A DNA stretch of 64,000 bases, taken from NCBI GenBank assembly GCA_937883785.1, contig CALGDE010000167.1, positions 57,966-121,965 of the forward strand, given 5' to 3'. Shown here in pieces: positions 26,231-35,938 of this stretch. The position numbers were made by a program, and so were the translations under genes. The stretch comes from an uncultured cyanobacterium. GTDB taxonomy: Bacteria > Cyanobacteriota > Cyanobacteriia > CACIAM-69d. The notes beneath the pieces are model-generated. The model did no database searches, had not been told where the DNA came from, and saw nothing but the letters and a program-made list of their open reading frames with translations. Within the stretch, counting starts at the first letter, position 1, and each line of letters opens with the position of its first letter.

Positions 26231-27094
26231 CTAGTCCCACACGTCGTTCCCATCTGCCTCTGGCAAATCCCAAGGTGAGCACCCCTCGCCGTTCAAATTC
26301 CCGTCCCACAAATCAGCTTCCGATGAATTGGCGTTTGGTTCCCGTTTGTCACTTGCCCCTACCCCGTTAGTGTCAGCGGCCAAGAGCTCAATGATTTTTC
26401 CCTCTTCTCTAGAATCTTCTCCAGGCTCTTCTCTCAGCTCTCCCACCAGATTCTCACCGCCCTTTGCCGCGTCGGAAACCGCCGTCGAAACCGGAACCAT
26501 CACATAGGGCAACTTTGAACCTTGCAGTCCTCGCTGGATATGCTCACCAGACTGGGGCGTAATCAGAAATAGAGGATAACGCTGTTCGGCACTTTCACTC
26601 ATCACATGGCGATACTGATCCGGCATAATCCACTGATATTCCCGGTCCAGCAACACCTGAGTTTGCCGCCAGCGACTGAGTAGACCATAAAACCCCTCAT
26701 CCGGTCGGTGAATAATCACAAAGATCTCCACCCCGGTTTTAACCTGCCACTCAGGATCACACATCAACAGCGCTAAATCGCAGGGCAACTGAATGGGTAG
26801 TCGCTTTTGCTCCCCTTCCAGCCCCTGAGCCACAGCTGTGGCAGCTTCATCTTCCGCCCACCGATTTCTTTGGCGATCGCGAATCACCGACAGAGCGCTA
26901 CTAGCCAGCAACTGGGTTTCCACCCGCACCAGCGGCAGGGCAATCGTCAAAATGCTCTCCAAGGGACGACGCATGCTGGGCAGCATTTCCAGGTAAGGAC
27001 GGTGCTCTTTTAAAAGCTCAATCGCCTTGCCTGGATTGCTGTAGTCGGTCAACAAAACCTCATAATCCTGCTGCGTAATCCCCATCAGGCTCAC
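26231..27094 (-). CDS. Unknown protein co-transcribed with pilC
   Basis: 287 residues, no recognised family. The first 110 residues are helical (TQQDYEVLLTDYSNPGKAIELLKEHRPYLEMLPSMRR, ESILTIALPLVRVETQLLAS). The middle 100-205 has alternating strands and helices (LALLMCDPEWQVKTGVEIFVIIHRP, YPLFLITPQSGEHIQRGL). The last 75 residues are acidic and probably disordered. It has no signal peptide or membrane segment. It begins 24 bases after the pilC stop on the same strand, so it is likely translated from the pilus motor transcript and may be an accessory pilus factor; this is inference from position. Confidence 0.7.
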   Translation of the reverse strand: MSLMGITQQDYEVLLTDYSNPGKAIELLKEHRPYLEMLPSMRRPLESILTIALPLVRVETQLLASSALSVIRDRQRNRWAEDEAATAVAQGLEGEQKRLPIQLPCDLALLMCDPEWQVKTGVEIFVIIHRPDEGFYGLLSRWRQTQVLLDREYQWIMPDQYRHVMSESAEQRYPLFLITPQSGEHIQRGLQGSKLPYVMVPVSTAVSDAAKGGENLVGELREEPGEDSREEGKIIELLAADTNGVGASDKREPNANSSEADLWDGNLNGEGCSPWDLPEADGNDVWD

Positions 27095-27118
27095 CCTATC
27101 CCCAAGCTTTAAATCGCC

Positions 27119-28378
27119 TTATCCAATTTCATCCATAATGGCGAACATTGGCAGATACATGGACAGCAGAATCGCGCCTACCATGCCTCCAATAACCACA
27201 ATCATCAGCGGCTCCAACATACTAGTTAGACCTTTCACCGCCTGCTCCACCTCGTCCTCATAAAAGTCCGCCACTTTCATCAGCATTTTGTCGATTTCAC
27301 CAGTTTCCTCACCAATGCTCATCATTTGAATCGCCATCGGCGGAAATACCTTGTAGCGGTCGATCGCCATGCTAATCATGCCGCCCCCTTGAATCTCGGT
27401 AATAGACGAGGCGATCGCATTGGACACCACCTGATTATCCGCAACGTCCTTACAAATCTCCAGCGCCGTCAAAATCGGAACTCCCGAGCGGGTCAACGTA
27501 CCAAAAATACGGCAGAAGCTAGCCACCGACGTTTTTTGAATCAAGTCCCCAAAAATAGGCACTTGTAAGAAAATCTTGTCCATCGCCAGCTTGCCCGCAG
27601 GGGTTTTGTACCACTGGTCATAGACAATTTTGACCACCACCAAAGCCACCACCAAAATCACCACGCCATAATTGCGCCGTCCATCGGGATCATCGGCAGG
27701 AAAAGTTGGTCCCCTTAAAAACTCACTAATGCTGACCATAAACTGGGTAAAGGCAGGTAGCTCTCCCCCCACCTTGTCAAAAATCCCGGTGAAGGTGGGC
27801 AGCAAGAAAATCGTCATTCCCAAGAAGATCACCACCGCCAACGTTCCCACCGTTGTGGGATAAGACATTGCAGACTTAATTTGATTTTGCAGCCGCGCTG
27901 AGTTCTCCAGCAGGGTCGCCAGACGATTCAGCACCTCGTCCAGCACACCACCAATTTCCCCTGACTCCACCATGGAGCAATACAGCTTACTGAAAATATC
28001 GCCGTGGCGACGCATAGACACCGACAGTGCTTCCCCTTCCTGCACATCGGCGTTAATTTTTACCAGCGCCTTTTTTAGCTTGGGATTCCCACACTGATCA
28101 CTCAAAATATCTAAACACTTCACCATGGCAATACCGGCATTAAACATTGCCGCGAACTGCCGGGAAAATACCGCCATATCTTTGACGGTTACCGTGGCCA
28201 GCATTGACTCCAAATCCAGAGACAAGCCAGACTTTTGCTCTGACAAGTCTTTGATTTGAGCCTGGCTAAAGCCCATGCTAATCAGCTTGTTCCGCGCCCC
28301 GTTCAGAGTCTCCGCATCAAATATTTCCCGACGATCTTTACCGTCCGGTCCCATTACAATGGCGCGAAACTTAGGCAT
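27119..28378 (-). CDS. pilC: Type IV pilus inner-membrane platform protein
   Basis: A 419-residue PilC/GspF. Two T2SSF domains are visible: the first around residues 70-195 (FSRQFAAMFNAGIAMVKCLDIL, LYCSMVESGEIGGVLDEVLNRLA), followed by a membrane segment (VGTLAVVIFLGMTIFLLPTF). The second is around 275-400 (VASFCRIFGTLTRSGVPILTALEIC, MMSIGEETGEIDKMLMKVADFYEDEV), ending in EPLMIVVIGGMVGAILLSMYLPMF. It is the membrane platform on which PilB and PilT act during extension and retraction. It is the fourth gene of a minus-strand block (pilB, histidine kinase, pilT, pilC), 111 bases after pilT. Confidence 0.96.
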   Translation of the reverse strand: MPKFRAIVMGPDGKDRREIFDAETLNGARNKLISMGFSQAQIKDLSEQKSGLSLDLESMLATVTVKDMAVFSRQFAAMFNAGIAMVKCLDILSDQCGNPKLKKALVKINADVQEGEALSVSMRRHGDIFSKLYCSMVESGEIGGVLDEVLNRLATLLENSARLQNQIKSAMSYPTTVGTLAVVIFLGMTIFLLPTFTGIFDKVGGELPAFTQFMVSISEFLRGPTFPADDPDGRRNYGVVILVVALVVVKIVYDQWYKTPAGKLAMDKIFLQVPIFGDLIQKTSVASFCRIFGTLTRSGVPILTALEICKDVADNQVVSNAIASSITEIQGGGMISMAIDRYKVFPPMAIQMMSIGEETGEIDKMLMKVADFYEDEVEQAVKGLTSMLEPLMIVVIGGMVGAILLSMYLPMFAIMDEIG

Positions 28379-28489
28379 GACTTGCGTCCCTTTGAAGCTG
28401 TTACTACATCTTACTCAGTGAAACGATTCAGTGAAAACAGAGTATCTTTCCGCTTCCACTGAAAAATAAGCGCTTATGGCGGAGGGAAA

Positions 28490-29581
28490 CTAGCGCTTAG
28501 CGGCTTTAGGATTACCACCCACTAGGCGAATCAGCTCATCAGGCTTGGAGGATTTTGCCAATGCGTCTTCGTAGGTGATTTTTCCTGCCTGATACAGCTT
28601 AGCCAAACCGCCTTCCATGGTTTGCATGCCCATACGTCCCCCCATCTGAATGGAGGAGTAAATTTGAGCGGTTTTACCTTCGCGAATCAAGTTGGCGATC
28701 GCCGGTGTATTCAGCATAATCTCCTGGCAAGCGCAGCGTCCGCCCCCCACCTTTTTCAGCAGGTTCTGACTACAAACCCCCACCAAGGAGTTTGATAGCT
28801 GGGCACGCACCTGGGGCTGTTGGATAGGCGGAAATACGTCCAACAGACGATCAACGGTACCGGCAGCGGAGCTGGTGTGCAAAGTTCCAAACACCAAGTG
28901 TCCCGTTTCTGCCGCCGTAATTGCCAGTGAAATTGTTTCTAAGTCCCGCAGCTCACCCACCAGAATAATGTCCGGGTCTTCCCGCAATGCCGCCTTCAGG
29001 GCGTTAGCAAAACTCTTGGTATCTTCCCCACGCTGACGCTGGTGAAACAAGCTTTTCCCGTTGGGGTACACATACTCGATGGGATCCTCAACGGTCAGAA
29101 TATGTTCTGCACGCGTTTGGTTAATCCAATCTAGAATCGCCGCCAAAGTGGTGGTTTTACCGGAACCTGTTTGCCCCGTTACCAGCATCATGCCTCGGGG
29201 ACGCTCCGCCATCTCCTTCAGTACATCCGGCAGACCCAGCTTGTCGAAGTTGGGAATGGTTGATGCCAATGCTCGCAAACAGGCGGCCCAACAGCCCCGC
29301 TCACGATAAACATTAACGCGGAAACGAGCCAGCCCTTTTACACCGTAGGCGCAGTCCAGCTCCCAGGTTTGCTCCAAATCCTTCCGCTGATTGTTATTCA
29401 GCATGCTGAAAATCAGCTTTTGGCAATCTTGCGGGTCCAGCACTTCGCCAAACTGGGGCTGAGGAGTCAAGCGCCCGTTGATACGAAAGTAAATCGGCGC
29501 TCCCGCTTGAACGTGCAGGTCCGATCCGCCCTGTTCAACCAGCGACTCCATGACGTCTTCAATCATGTAATCCAGTGGCAT
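28490..29581 (-). CDS. pilT: Type IV pilus retraction ATPase
   Basis: 363 residues, typical PilT length. Walker A is GQTGSGKT at 136-143. The Asp box lies in ILTVEDPIEYVY, and Walker B and His box in DIILVGELRDLETISLAITAAETGHLVFGTLHTSSAAGTVDRLLDVFP. The N-terminal PAS-like domain starts DYMIEDVMESLVEQGGSDLHV. It powers pilus retraction for twitching and phototaxis from the cytoplasmic face. The start is supported by GGAGGT just upstream of the ATG at 29581. The family's AIRNLIRE motif is present as AIANLIREGK. Confidence 0.97.
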   Translation of the reverse strand: MPLDYMIEDVMESLVEQGGSDLHVQAGAPIYFRINGRLTPQPQFGEVLDPQDCQKLIFSMLNNNQRKDLEQTWELDCAYGVKGLARFRVNVYRERGCWAACLRALASTIPNFDKLGLPDVLKEMAERPRGMMLVTGQTGSGKTTTLAAILDWINQTRAEHILTVEDPIEYVYPNGKSLFHQRQRGEDTKSFANALKAALREDPDIILVGELRDLETISLAITAAETGHLVFGTLHTSSAAGTVDRLLDVFPPIQQPQVRAQLSNSLVGVCSQNLLKKVGGGRCACQEIMLNTPAIANLIREGKTAQIYSSIQMGGRMGMQTMEGGLAKLYQAGKITYEDALAKSSKPDELIRLVGGNPKAAKR

Positions 29582-29781
29582 AGTGCGACCTCCGTAGTGT
29601 GGAATTCAATACTTGAAATTCTGGCGTCGTAGGATCTTCTAAGATCCCTTTTGCTACTATACCCAACCGATTTTGTAGAGCCGTCAATTACGAATAGAGA
29701 AGTGCTCAGAAGTTTACCCCAGGCGATCGCCCTATTCATTCGCACGCTGCCGACAACACAGAGCCAGAACCTAAAACTAAG

Positions 29782-31305
29782 TCAACCTGCCCGCTGCTGT
29801 GGAAGTTCTACAACGAATTGAGTTCCCTCTCCCACTTTTGATAGACACCTCATTTGTCCTTGGTGCATTTCCGTGACAATATCCCAACTAATGGAAAGTC
29901 CTAAGCCGGTTCCTTTACCTTCCGGTTTAGTGGTGAAAAAGGCTTGAAAAATTCGATCCCTAACCACTTCGGACATTCCAGGTCCATTGTCAGCAATAGT
30001 CACCTGGACACGTTCACTTTCTGGAAGGAAAGTAGTCTTGACCTCAATCACATTAGGATTTTCTTCAAGTTGCTGATAAGTCTTATCTCGATTCGCATCG
30101 TCAAAGGCATCAATGGCATTGCTCAGCAAATTCATGAACACCTGATTGACTGGTCCAGAGCAACAGGAAATTTTAGGAATATCTCCGTAGCACTTCTTCA
30201 CTTGAATACCTGGGCGATCGCCCTTTGCTTTCATTCTGTGTCGCAAAATCAGCAACGTGGTATCTAACCCTTCGTGCAGGTTCACCCCTTCTTTAACTTG
30301 ACAGTCACTGCGGGAATAATTTCTCAGAGACTGGGTAATCTCTCTTACTCTAATGGCGCTAGCTTCCACAGAAGTCATAACCTTAGGTAGGTCTTCCAGG
30401 ACAAACTCCAACTCCAACTCTTCAATCACTTGCTGAACACTAGAGTCCAAATTGGCTGATTGTTCTTGGTAAAGGGCCAAAGCCGTGCGTAAATCCTGAG
30501 TATGGCTTTGAAGAAACTCTATATTTCCAATAATGCAGCCAATAGGATTATTTACTTCATGAGCGACACCGGCTAAAAGTTGGCCTAGGGCAGCGCTTTT
30601 CTCAGCTTGAACAAGCTTAACCTGCATTTTTTCTGGCCTTTCCAAGGCACTAGCCAGGTGCTTAGACTTCTCTTTTTCTTGACTATAAAGGTGAGTATTG
30701 GACTCGTTCAGCGATTGAATTTTCTGTGTTTGCTGTTCACGTTCTATTTCTGCCGCCGCTCGCATTCCGAAGACGGCCAAAACACTCCTGTAAAGAGTTG
30801 GATCCTCAATAGGGCGACGGTCTATTACGTAAAGATTGCCAATGACTCGCCCGCCACTATCCCTCAACGCCATCCCAAAATAGCCCTGAGCTTGCAAAGT
30901 TATTAGGTCCTGATCCTTTGGGAAAAGCTGTTGCACATCTCGAGCGCAAAAATAAGAACCATCCTTCAGTGCAACGCCACAAGGAGCAATGTCAGGGTCA
31001 TAGCACTCCAAGTCTGAAAAATGGTCCTCATTCCAGAATGCGAGGGAATGTAACATGCCATCGTCTTCCAATCGCGCCAAAATGACGTAAGGAACTCCGA
31101 GAACCTGAGATAGATTCCGAGTCAATGTCTTGAAAAAGTCATCTCCAACACTGAGAGCAGTCTTCTCAAATACTTGCCTAATGACTTCATTAGCTGGCTG
31201 ATGATCTGAAGTCATATTTAGGAGTGGCTTCACTGGATTACGAGGGCAATCAGGTTCTGTAGTTGACTGGTGCATAGTCGATACAGCTTCTTGTTTAGCT
31301 TTCAC
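29782..31305 (-). CDS. GAF-domain sensor histidine kinase
   Basis: 507 residues, no membrane segment, so probably cytoplasmic. A GAF-like sensor region occupies about 40-190 (FFKTLTRNLSQVLGVPYVILARL, YFGMALRDSGGRVIGNLYVID). A short coiled coil (195-235) leads to the H box LLAGVAHEVNNPIG with H249. The ATPase domain has N box VFMNLLSNAIDAFDD, and G boxes IADNGPGMSE and GTGLGLSISWDIVTEM. The V-N-N-P H box is that of the family using a DHp of the NtrB/ZraS type. It sits between pilB and pilT on the same strand with gaps of 267 and 200 bases, so it may sense a signal for pilus activity. The PATAN-REC gene 2.9 kb away is a possible partner (inference). Confidence 0.9.
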   Translation of the reverse strand: MKAKQEAVSTMHQSTTEPDCPRNPVKPLLNMTSDHQPANEVIRQVFEKTALSVGDDFFKTLTRNLSQVLGVPYVILARLEDDGMLHSLAFWNEDHFSDLECYDPDIAPCGVALKDGSYFCARDVQQLFPKDQDLITLQAQGYFGMALRDSGGRVIGNLYVIDRRPIEDPTLYRSVLAVFGMRAAAEIEREQQTQKIQSLNESNTHLYSQEKEKSKHLASALERPEKMQVKLVQAEKSAALGQLLAGVAHEVNNPIGCIIGNIEFLQSHTQDLRTALALYQEQSANLDSSVQQVIEELELEFVLEDLPKVMTSVEASAIRVREITQSLRNYSRSDCQVKEGVNLHEGLDTTLLILRHRMKAKGDRPGIQVKKCYGDIPKISCCSGPVNQVFMNLLSNAIDAFDDANRDKTYQQLEENPNVIEVKTTFLPESERVQVTIADNGPGMSEVVRDRIFQAFFTTKPEGKGTGLGLSISWDIVTEMHQGQMRCLSKVGEGTQFVVELPQQRAG

Positions 31306-31572
31306 CTCAGACTAGCACCACATACGCAACAACGAAGCTTCTTTATGTATCTTCGGATACATTTTCGTGAATTGGAGGGGCGAGTGTTCGAGCACTGATT
31401 AAAGCCATAGTGCGAGCGTAGCACCTCAGCCTTAAGATCGTCCTAAATTATTTCAATTTGCCAACGATTGAACGCACTGTTGCTTCAAATACCTTGAATG
31501 CTCAAGCGATATGAAATTGTCAACGGACGGATGGGCGGGTTGATTGCGCTGCCCGTTGACCACCACCACTCC

Positions 31573-33576
31573 TTAGTCCTCAAAACGCGGGGTGAGACAG
31601 TACGGACAGCTCATCCACTCTGGCTCCAGCTCCGCAGCACAAGTGCGGCAAGTCAGCGAGCTCTTGCGTTTTGCCTTCAATTCCGCCTCTAAACCAGAGT
31701 CAGTGAACGTAACCCGCTCCACTTCCTCAAGGGTCGTTAATCCTTGGCGAACCAAATCCAAGCTATAGGCAAGCAAGGTGATCATGCCTTCCTCCACCGC
31801 CGCTTCTTTAATACGTTCCGTGGGAGCTCCTTCCGTCACCAGCGCCTGAAGGTTCTCTGACATTTGTAGTACTTCGTACACACCACAACGCCCTTTGTAG
31901 CCGACGCCGCCGCACTTCGGGCAAGCTCTGCCGCTTTCCACCATCGCCTTACGTTCTTCTGGCGGAATCGTTGCAGCACGGTACAGGGTCAATTCCTCTC
32001 CACTACCACTCATGCCAAACCTGGAAAGCTCTTCCGCCGAAGGGGTGTAAGGTTCAGCACACTCACTACAAACCCGTCGCATCAGGCGCTGAGCTACCAC
32101 TCCCAATAGGGCACCGGCCACCATAAATGGCTCTACGCCCATTTCGTCTAAGCGAGCGATCGCCCCAGCAGCATCGTTGGTGTGCAGCGTTGTTAACACC
32201 AAGTGTCCCGTGAGTGCCGCTTCAATAGCAGTTTTCGCCGTCTCCTTATCGCGAGTCTCACCCACCAGGATCACATCAGGATCCTGACGTAGGAACGCCC
32301 GCAGAATAGCCGCAAAATTTAGGTTCTTTTCTCGAATTACCTGCACCTGAGTAATTCCCGGCAGTGCATATTCAATGGGATCCTCAGCGGTACTAATGTT
32401 GATGCCAGGATCATTGCGCTCTGCCAAAACCGAGTATAGGGTCGTTGATTTACCGGAACCCGTCGGTCCCGTCACCAAAATCAAACCAAACGGGCGCGCC
32501 GCCATCTCCCGCACAATTTCCAGCGTTTCTGGTCTACCGATTAGCTTATCCAGTCCCAACTGGGTGGACGAGTTGTCCAAAATCCGCAATACGATTTTTT
32601 CGCCGTAGCGACTGGGCAAACTGTTTACCCGAAAGTCCACTTTGCGCCCTTCAAAAATGCGGCGAATTCGACCATCCTGGGCGTTGCGTCGCTCAGCAAT
32701 ATCTAGGTCGGCAATAATCTTGAAGCGCGAGGTTACTGCGGGCACCACCTTTTTCGGCAGTCGGAATACCTCTTGCAGCACTCCGTCCTTACGGAAGCGA
32801 ATGCGCATATCCTCTTCCTGGGGCTCCACGTGAATATCCGACACCCCTTCCTGAAGTGCCTTAATCAGCACTTTGTTCACCAGGTTAATAATGGGACCTG
32901 CTTCCGCATCATCCATAGACGACGCTAAATCGTCGCTATCGGCGCTCTCGTCCACCTCCTCCATATCGATCGCTTCCAAGCCTTCCAAATCAGACTCAGA
33001 AAAGCTAACGGCAGCCGACTGGCGGATGGTATCGTTGGACGTTTTGCTGGCAGCTTCGTCCAAATATTGAGAAATAATGACTTGATAATCCCCCTGGGCG
33101 ATAACGCGGCGGGTAATATCGAGCCCCTGGGGACGCAGAATGCGATTTAGGTCATCTTGAGCATCTAAGTTATCTGGATCCACCATGGCCACAACGGCTT
33201 TGGGGGGATCACCATCACGCCCAACGGGAAGCAGTTGGTACCGGCGACACACGTCTACGGGAATTAAATTTTCAATGTTGTGCTCTAGCTGGCTAGGAGA
33301 AATGGGATCCACTTCTGGGTCGAGCGCCTCAACGCCATACAGTAGCTTCAGTTCAAATAATTGTTGCTTTTTATACTGGCGCAGCAGCTCCGGCGGCAGC
33401 TCCTTCCCGGCCATCGCCGTTAATACGTCAACGAGCGATCGCCCTGACTTGCGACTCTCTGCCAAGGCCTTACTCATTTGCTCGCGGTCCACGAACCCCG
33501 ATTGGACCAGCTTATTTCCGAAGGGCGAAAAATTATTCTGGACCGTTAAAGCGCGACGATTGGCAGCGTTGGTCAT
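31573..33576 (-). CDS. pilB: Type IV pilus assembly (extension) ATPase
   Basis: 667 residues. The N-terminal T2SSE/MshEN domain starts FGNKLVQSGFVDREQMSKAL. An acidic linker covers 190-225. The ATPase core has Walker A GPTGSGKS (370-377), the Asp box STAEDPIEY, and the Walker B/His box DVILVGETRDKETAKTAIEAALTGHLVLTTLHTNDAAGAI. A zinc site follows: CSECAEPYTP and CPKCGGVGYKGRCG. Beyond the usual end there is a second zinc ribbon in the last 25 residues (C643, C646, C657, C660). It drives pilus extension. The 656-base upstream gap should carry the promoter of the whole pil block. Confidence 0.96.
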   Translation of the reverse strand: MTNAANRRALTVQNNFSPFGNKLVQSGFVDREQMSKALAESRKSGRSLVDVLTAMAGKELPPELLRQYKKQQLFELKLLYGVEALDPEVDPISPSQLEHNIENLIPVDVCRRYQLLPVGRDGDPPKAVVAMVDPDNLDAQDDLNRILRPQGLDITRRVIAQGDYQVIISQYLDEAASKTSNDTIRQSAAVSFSESDLEGLEAIDMEEVDESADSDDLASSMDDAEAGPIINLVNKVLIKALQEGVSDIHVEPQEEDMRIRFRKDGVLQEVFRLPKKVVPAVTSRFKIIADLDIAERRNAQDGRIRRIFEGRKVDFRVNSLPSRYGEKIVLRILDNSSTQLGLDKLIGRPETLEIVREMAARPFGLILVTGPTGSGKSTTLYSVLAERNDPGINISTAEDPIEYALPGITQVQVIREKNLNFAAILRAFLRQDPDVILVGETRDKETAKTAIEAALTGHLVLTTLHTNDAAGAIARLDEMGVEPFMVAGALLGVVAQRLMRRVCSECAEPYTPSAEELSRFGMSGSGEELTLYRAATIPPEERKAMVESGRACPKCGGVGYKGRCGVYEVLQMSENLQALVTEGAPTERIKEAAVEEGMITLLAYSLDLVRQGLTTLEEVERVTFTDSGLEAELKAKRKSSLTCRTCAAELEPEWMSCPYCLTPRFED

Positions 33577-34232
33577 AGCCTTAGATAGATTCCCGAGATA
33601 GGTCCCGTAAACTGAGTCGAAATAAGCTGAGTACGTCCTTCAAGCAGCGCCACCTCAAAGGCACTTGCTTATAAAGACACTGAAACAAGCAGAGCAAAGG
33701 GCAGAAGAGGGTGCCGTTAACAGTGTGCCCACCCGCGTCTGAAAGTTAAAAGTCTCACTGTGGTTTCCGTTGTGGTCGGCAAAAGCCGTTCTTTTGAGGC
33801 TTGACAGCGGGCGAGGCATTACTCGTACAGGCCTGCCTTTTCTAAGTATCCAGGATAACCATCAATTCCAGTAATCAGCCAGGGAAATCTTTATTTCGCC
33901 ACTTTATGAATGGTCCCCAGAGAATCGACGATAATTCACAGACATTTTGCCCGCCATTTCACGACCCGAAGCATCATTTGACTGAGTGATGGGTGGTTAC
34001 CCAGTGCAAGGTAAGCGTGGAGTGAAGGGCAGGACAGTGGCGAGACTATTTTGACTATGCAATTAAGGTCGAATCCACACCCTGCAAACTCAATCAGAAC
34101 ACCGCCTCAATTCCGCTCAGCGATCGCCCCTTATTCCATGCACTAAAAATAGAAATCCCCTTGGTTAAGCCCGTCCATCTAGCCTATTGGCAAAGCTTTA
34201 AATATTTTTAGAAAATTGCGCTAAAAATAGCT
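33577..34232. other. Upstream region of the pil block
   Basis: 656 bases without a recognisable gene between pilB and the PATAN-REC gene. Only short frames occur on either strand. No repeat copy, tRNA-like stem or strong hairpin was noticed. It must contain the promoter for pilB on the minus strand and the transcript end of the regulator gene. Confidence 0.4.
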
Positions 34233-35528
34233 CTAGGCCTGCTGGGGGATAAGGTTTGCGACCATTAAAGGGGGCTGACTTTGACTGGTTCTGCTTTTGG
34301 CAACCTGGGAAATATGTTTCTCAATTACAGTTTGCAACTTCTGAGCCGTTAACGGTTTTGAAACAAAACCTGATGCCTTAACAATTTTGGAGCGGAAGCG
34401 ATCGCCCAAACTACTTTGCCCCGTCAACATAACAATAGGAACATTTTCCAGACTTTTCACCCGTCGCAGCTGGGCGCATAGCTCATGCCCGTTAACAATG
34501 GGCATCATCACATCCAACAAAATCAAGTCAGGCTGAGTCTCCAATGCCACCGGTACAGCTTTGAGAGGATCGTGACACAGGATTGCTTTTAGACCTTTCA
34601 AATGGCACTGCTGCTTGACCAGTTCGGCACTTTGAACACTGTCATCCACACAAAGGACCGTAGCAACAGCTTTTTTCGCCTTAGTGACCGTAGCCTCGTG
34701 AAGTTGGCGATCGCTCAATGCGCAAAAGCTTAAAATTTCTTGCTGCAGGAAATGTTGCAATAGGCGCACAGCCACCGTGGGAGACTCAGAGAAATGGTGT
34801 AATAAATCCCAAAAACTGCGCTGCCCACTAAACATTGTGCGCATGCTCAACAGCGTTGAGTTGTTTCCTGAACTCGCTTCAAACTTTTCTTTGTCTAGCA
34901 ATAAGCCCTCGTATGCAACGCTACGGGACAACCCTAAAACCTGCCACTCTTGTTGCAGTCGCGATACCCGTTGCACCGCCTCTTCAAATACTTGGTGAGG
35001 CAAAGCCAACTGGCTGCCCATGCTCATTTCCTCCGATCCGGACAAACCACTGCCAGCACGCCAGTGGCGAGACATTGGCTCACAGTCCTCGATGGCAAAC
35101 AGCGTTTCCACCAACGCTTGCTTCAGAATGCCTAGAGCCGTATCCATGTCCAGCTCACCGTCCAAAAGCTGTTGACTTAGATTCTGGCTCTCCCATAGCT
35201 CTTTGCTATCAAAACTTTTGGGCACTTGCTGGCGTCTCTGGGGGGACAGAATGCCTTTGGTAACCCGCAACCAACGGCGAACACGGTGGCTACGATCATC
35301 GGTTAGCCAAAGCAGCCGTCCTCTATAAAAGAAAAGGTTTATACGAACCTGTTTTGTGGAACAAGTAAGGTGCCCGGTTGCTTGCTTGGCACGAATCTTG
35401 GCCACAACGGCGGACAACTTTTCTAGGTTAGTCAATGGTGCTTTTGATGATGGGGCTTGGATCATAGGATTAGAGGCCAGTTCTATGGCTATTTCAACAG
35501 TCGGCATATCACCTGAATGCCTCCTCAT
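34233..35528 (-). CDS. PATAN-REC response regulator (PatA/PixG type)
   Basis: 431 residues. The N-terminal part (about 25-110) fits the PATAN/DUF4388 domain: LEKLSAVVAKIRAKQATGHLTCS, INLFFYRGRLLWLTDDRSHRVRRWLRV. A helical middle region (115-290) is followed by a complete receiver domain (about 300-420): ATVLCVDDSVQSAELVK (acidic pair), LILLDVMMPIVNG (phospho-acceptor Asp), VPIVMLTGQ (Thr) and FVSKPLT (Lys). In cyanobacteria such proteins act in heterocyst patterning (PatA) or phototaxis through type IV pili (PixG/PilG). The nearby pil block favours a motility role by inference. Met8 and Met22 are alternative starts. Confidence 0.88.
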   Translation of the reverse strand: MRRHSGDMPTVEIAIELASNPMIQAPSSKAPLTNLEKLSAVVAKIRAKQATGHLTCSTKQVRINLFFYRGRLLWLTDDRSHRVRRWLRVTKGILSPQRRQQVPKSFDSKELWESQNLSQQLLDGELDMDTALGILKQALVETLFAIEDCEPMSRHWRAGSGLSGSEEMSMGSQLALPHQVFEEAVQRVSRLQQEWQVLGLSRSVAYEGLLLDKEKFEASSGNNSTLLSMRTMFSGQRSFWDLLHHFSESPTVAVRLLQHFLQQEILSFCALSDRQLHEATVTKAKKAVATVLCVDDSVQSAELVKQQCHLKGLKAILCHDPLKAVPVALETQPDLILLDVMMPIVNGHELCAQLRRVKSLENVPIVMLTGQSSLGDRFRSKIVKASGFVSKPLTAQKLQTVIEKHISQVAKSRTSQSQPPLMVANLIPQQA

Positions 35529-35578
35529 GTAGATGCCTTGTAGATGCTCTACCCTTGGCTTGACAGGGAGGAATAGGA

Positions 35579-35713
35579 ATGAGGACTTCCCAAAGTATTG
35601 AAGCCAATCACCATGTGCCTACTATTGACCTCTACCCCGATGAAAACATTGGAGGTACGCGAAGTAGCGCACATTTACTAGATTATTGGGGTGATGTTGG
35701 CGATTATGTTTGA
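35579..35713 (+). CDS. Possible 44-residue protein with strong ribosome binding site
   Basis: From ATG 35579 to TGA 35713. GGGAGG lies 7 bases upstream of the ATG, one of the best ribosome binding sites in the window. The peptide starts MRTSQSIEANHHVPTIDLYP and ends YWGDVGDYV; no family was recognised. The same frame stays open for a further 66 codons after the TGA, to 35917, with protein-like text (TFEPAHFDTVPGHANGG), so this may be a longer gene broken by a stop. It is divergent from the PATAN-REC gene. Confidence 0.4.
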   Translation: MRTSQSIEANHHVPTIDLYPDENIGGTRSSAHLLDYWGDVGDYV

Positions 35714-35938
35714 CTTACGTATACGTTTGAGCCAGCGCACTTTGATACCGTCCCTGGACACGCCAATGGAGGAAAACGCAAAGAAAACTCCGGAAACATC
35801 CTCCAAAAACAGTTAGACGCTATTTCAAAACAGGTGTTATTGCCTCAACCTAAGTCTTTATTTTTCCTTAATAAGTATACGTCACAACTTTTTTTGATAA
35901 AAAAAGCGATTCTTTGAGACTAAGCGTATAAAGAGCAT

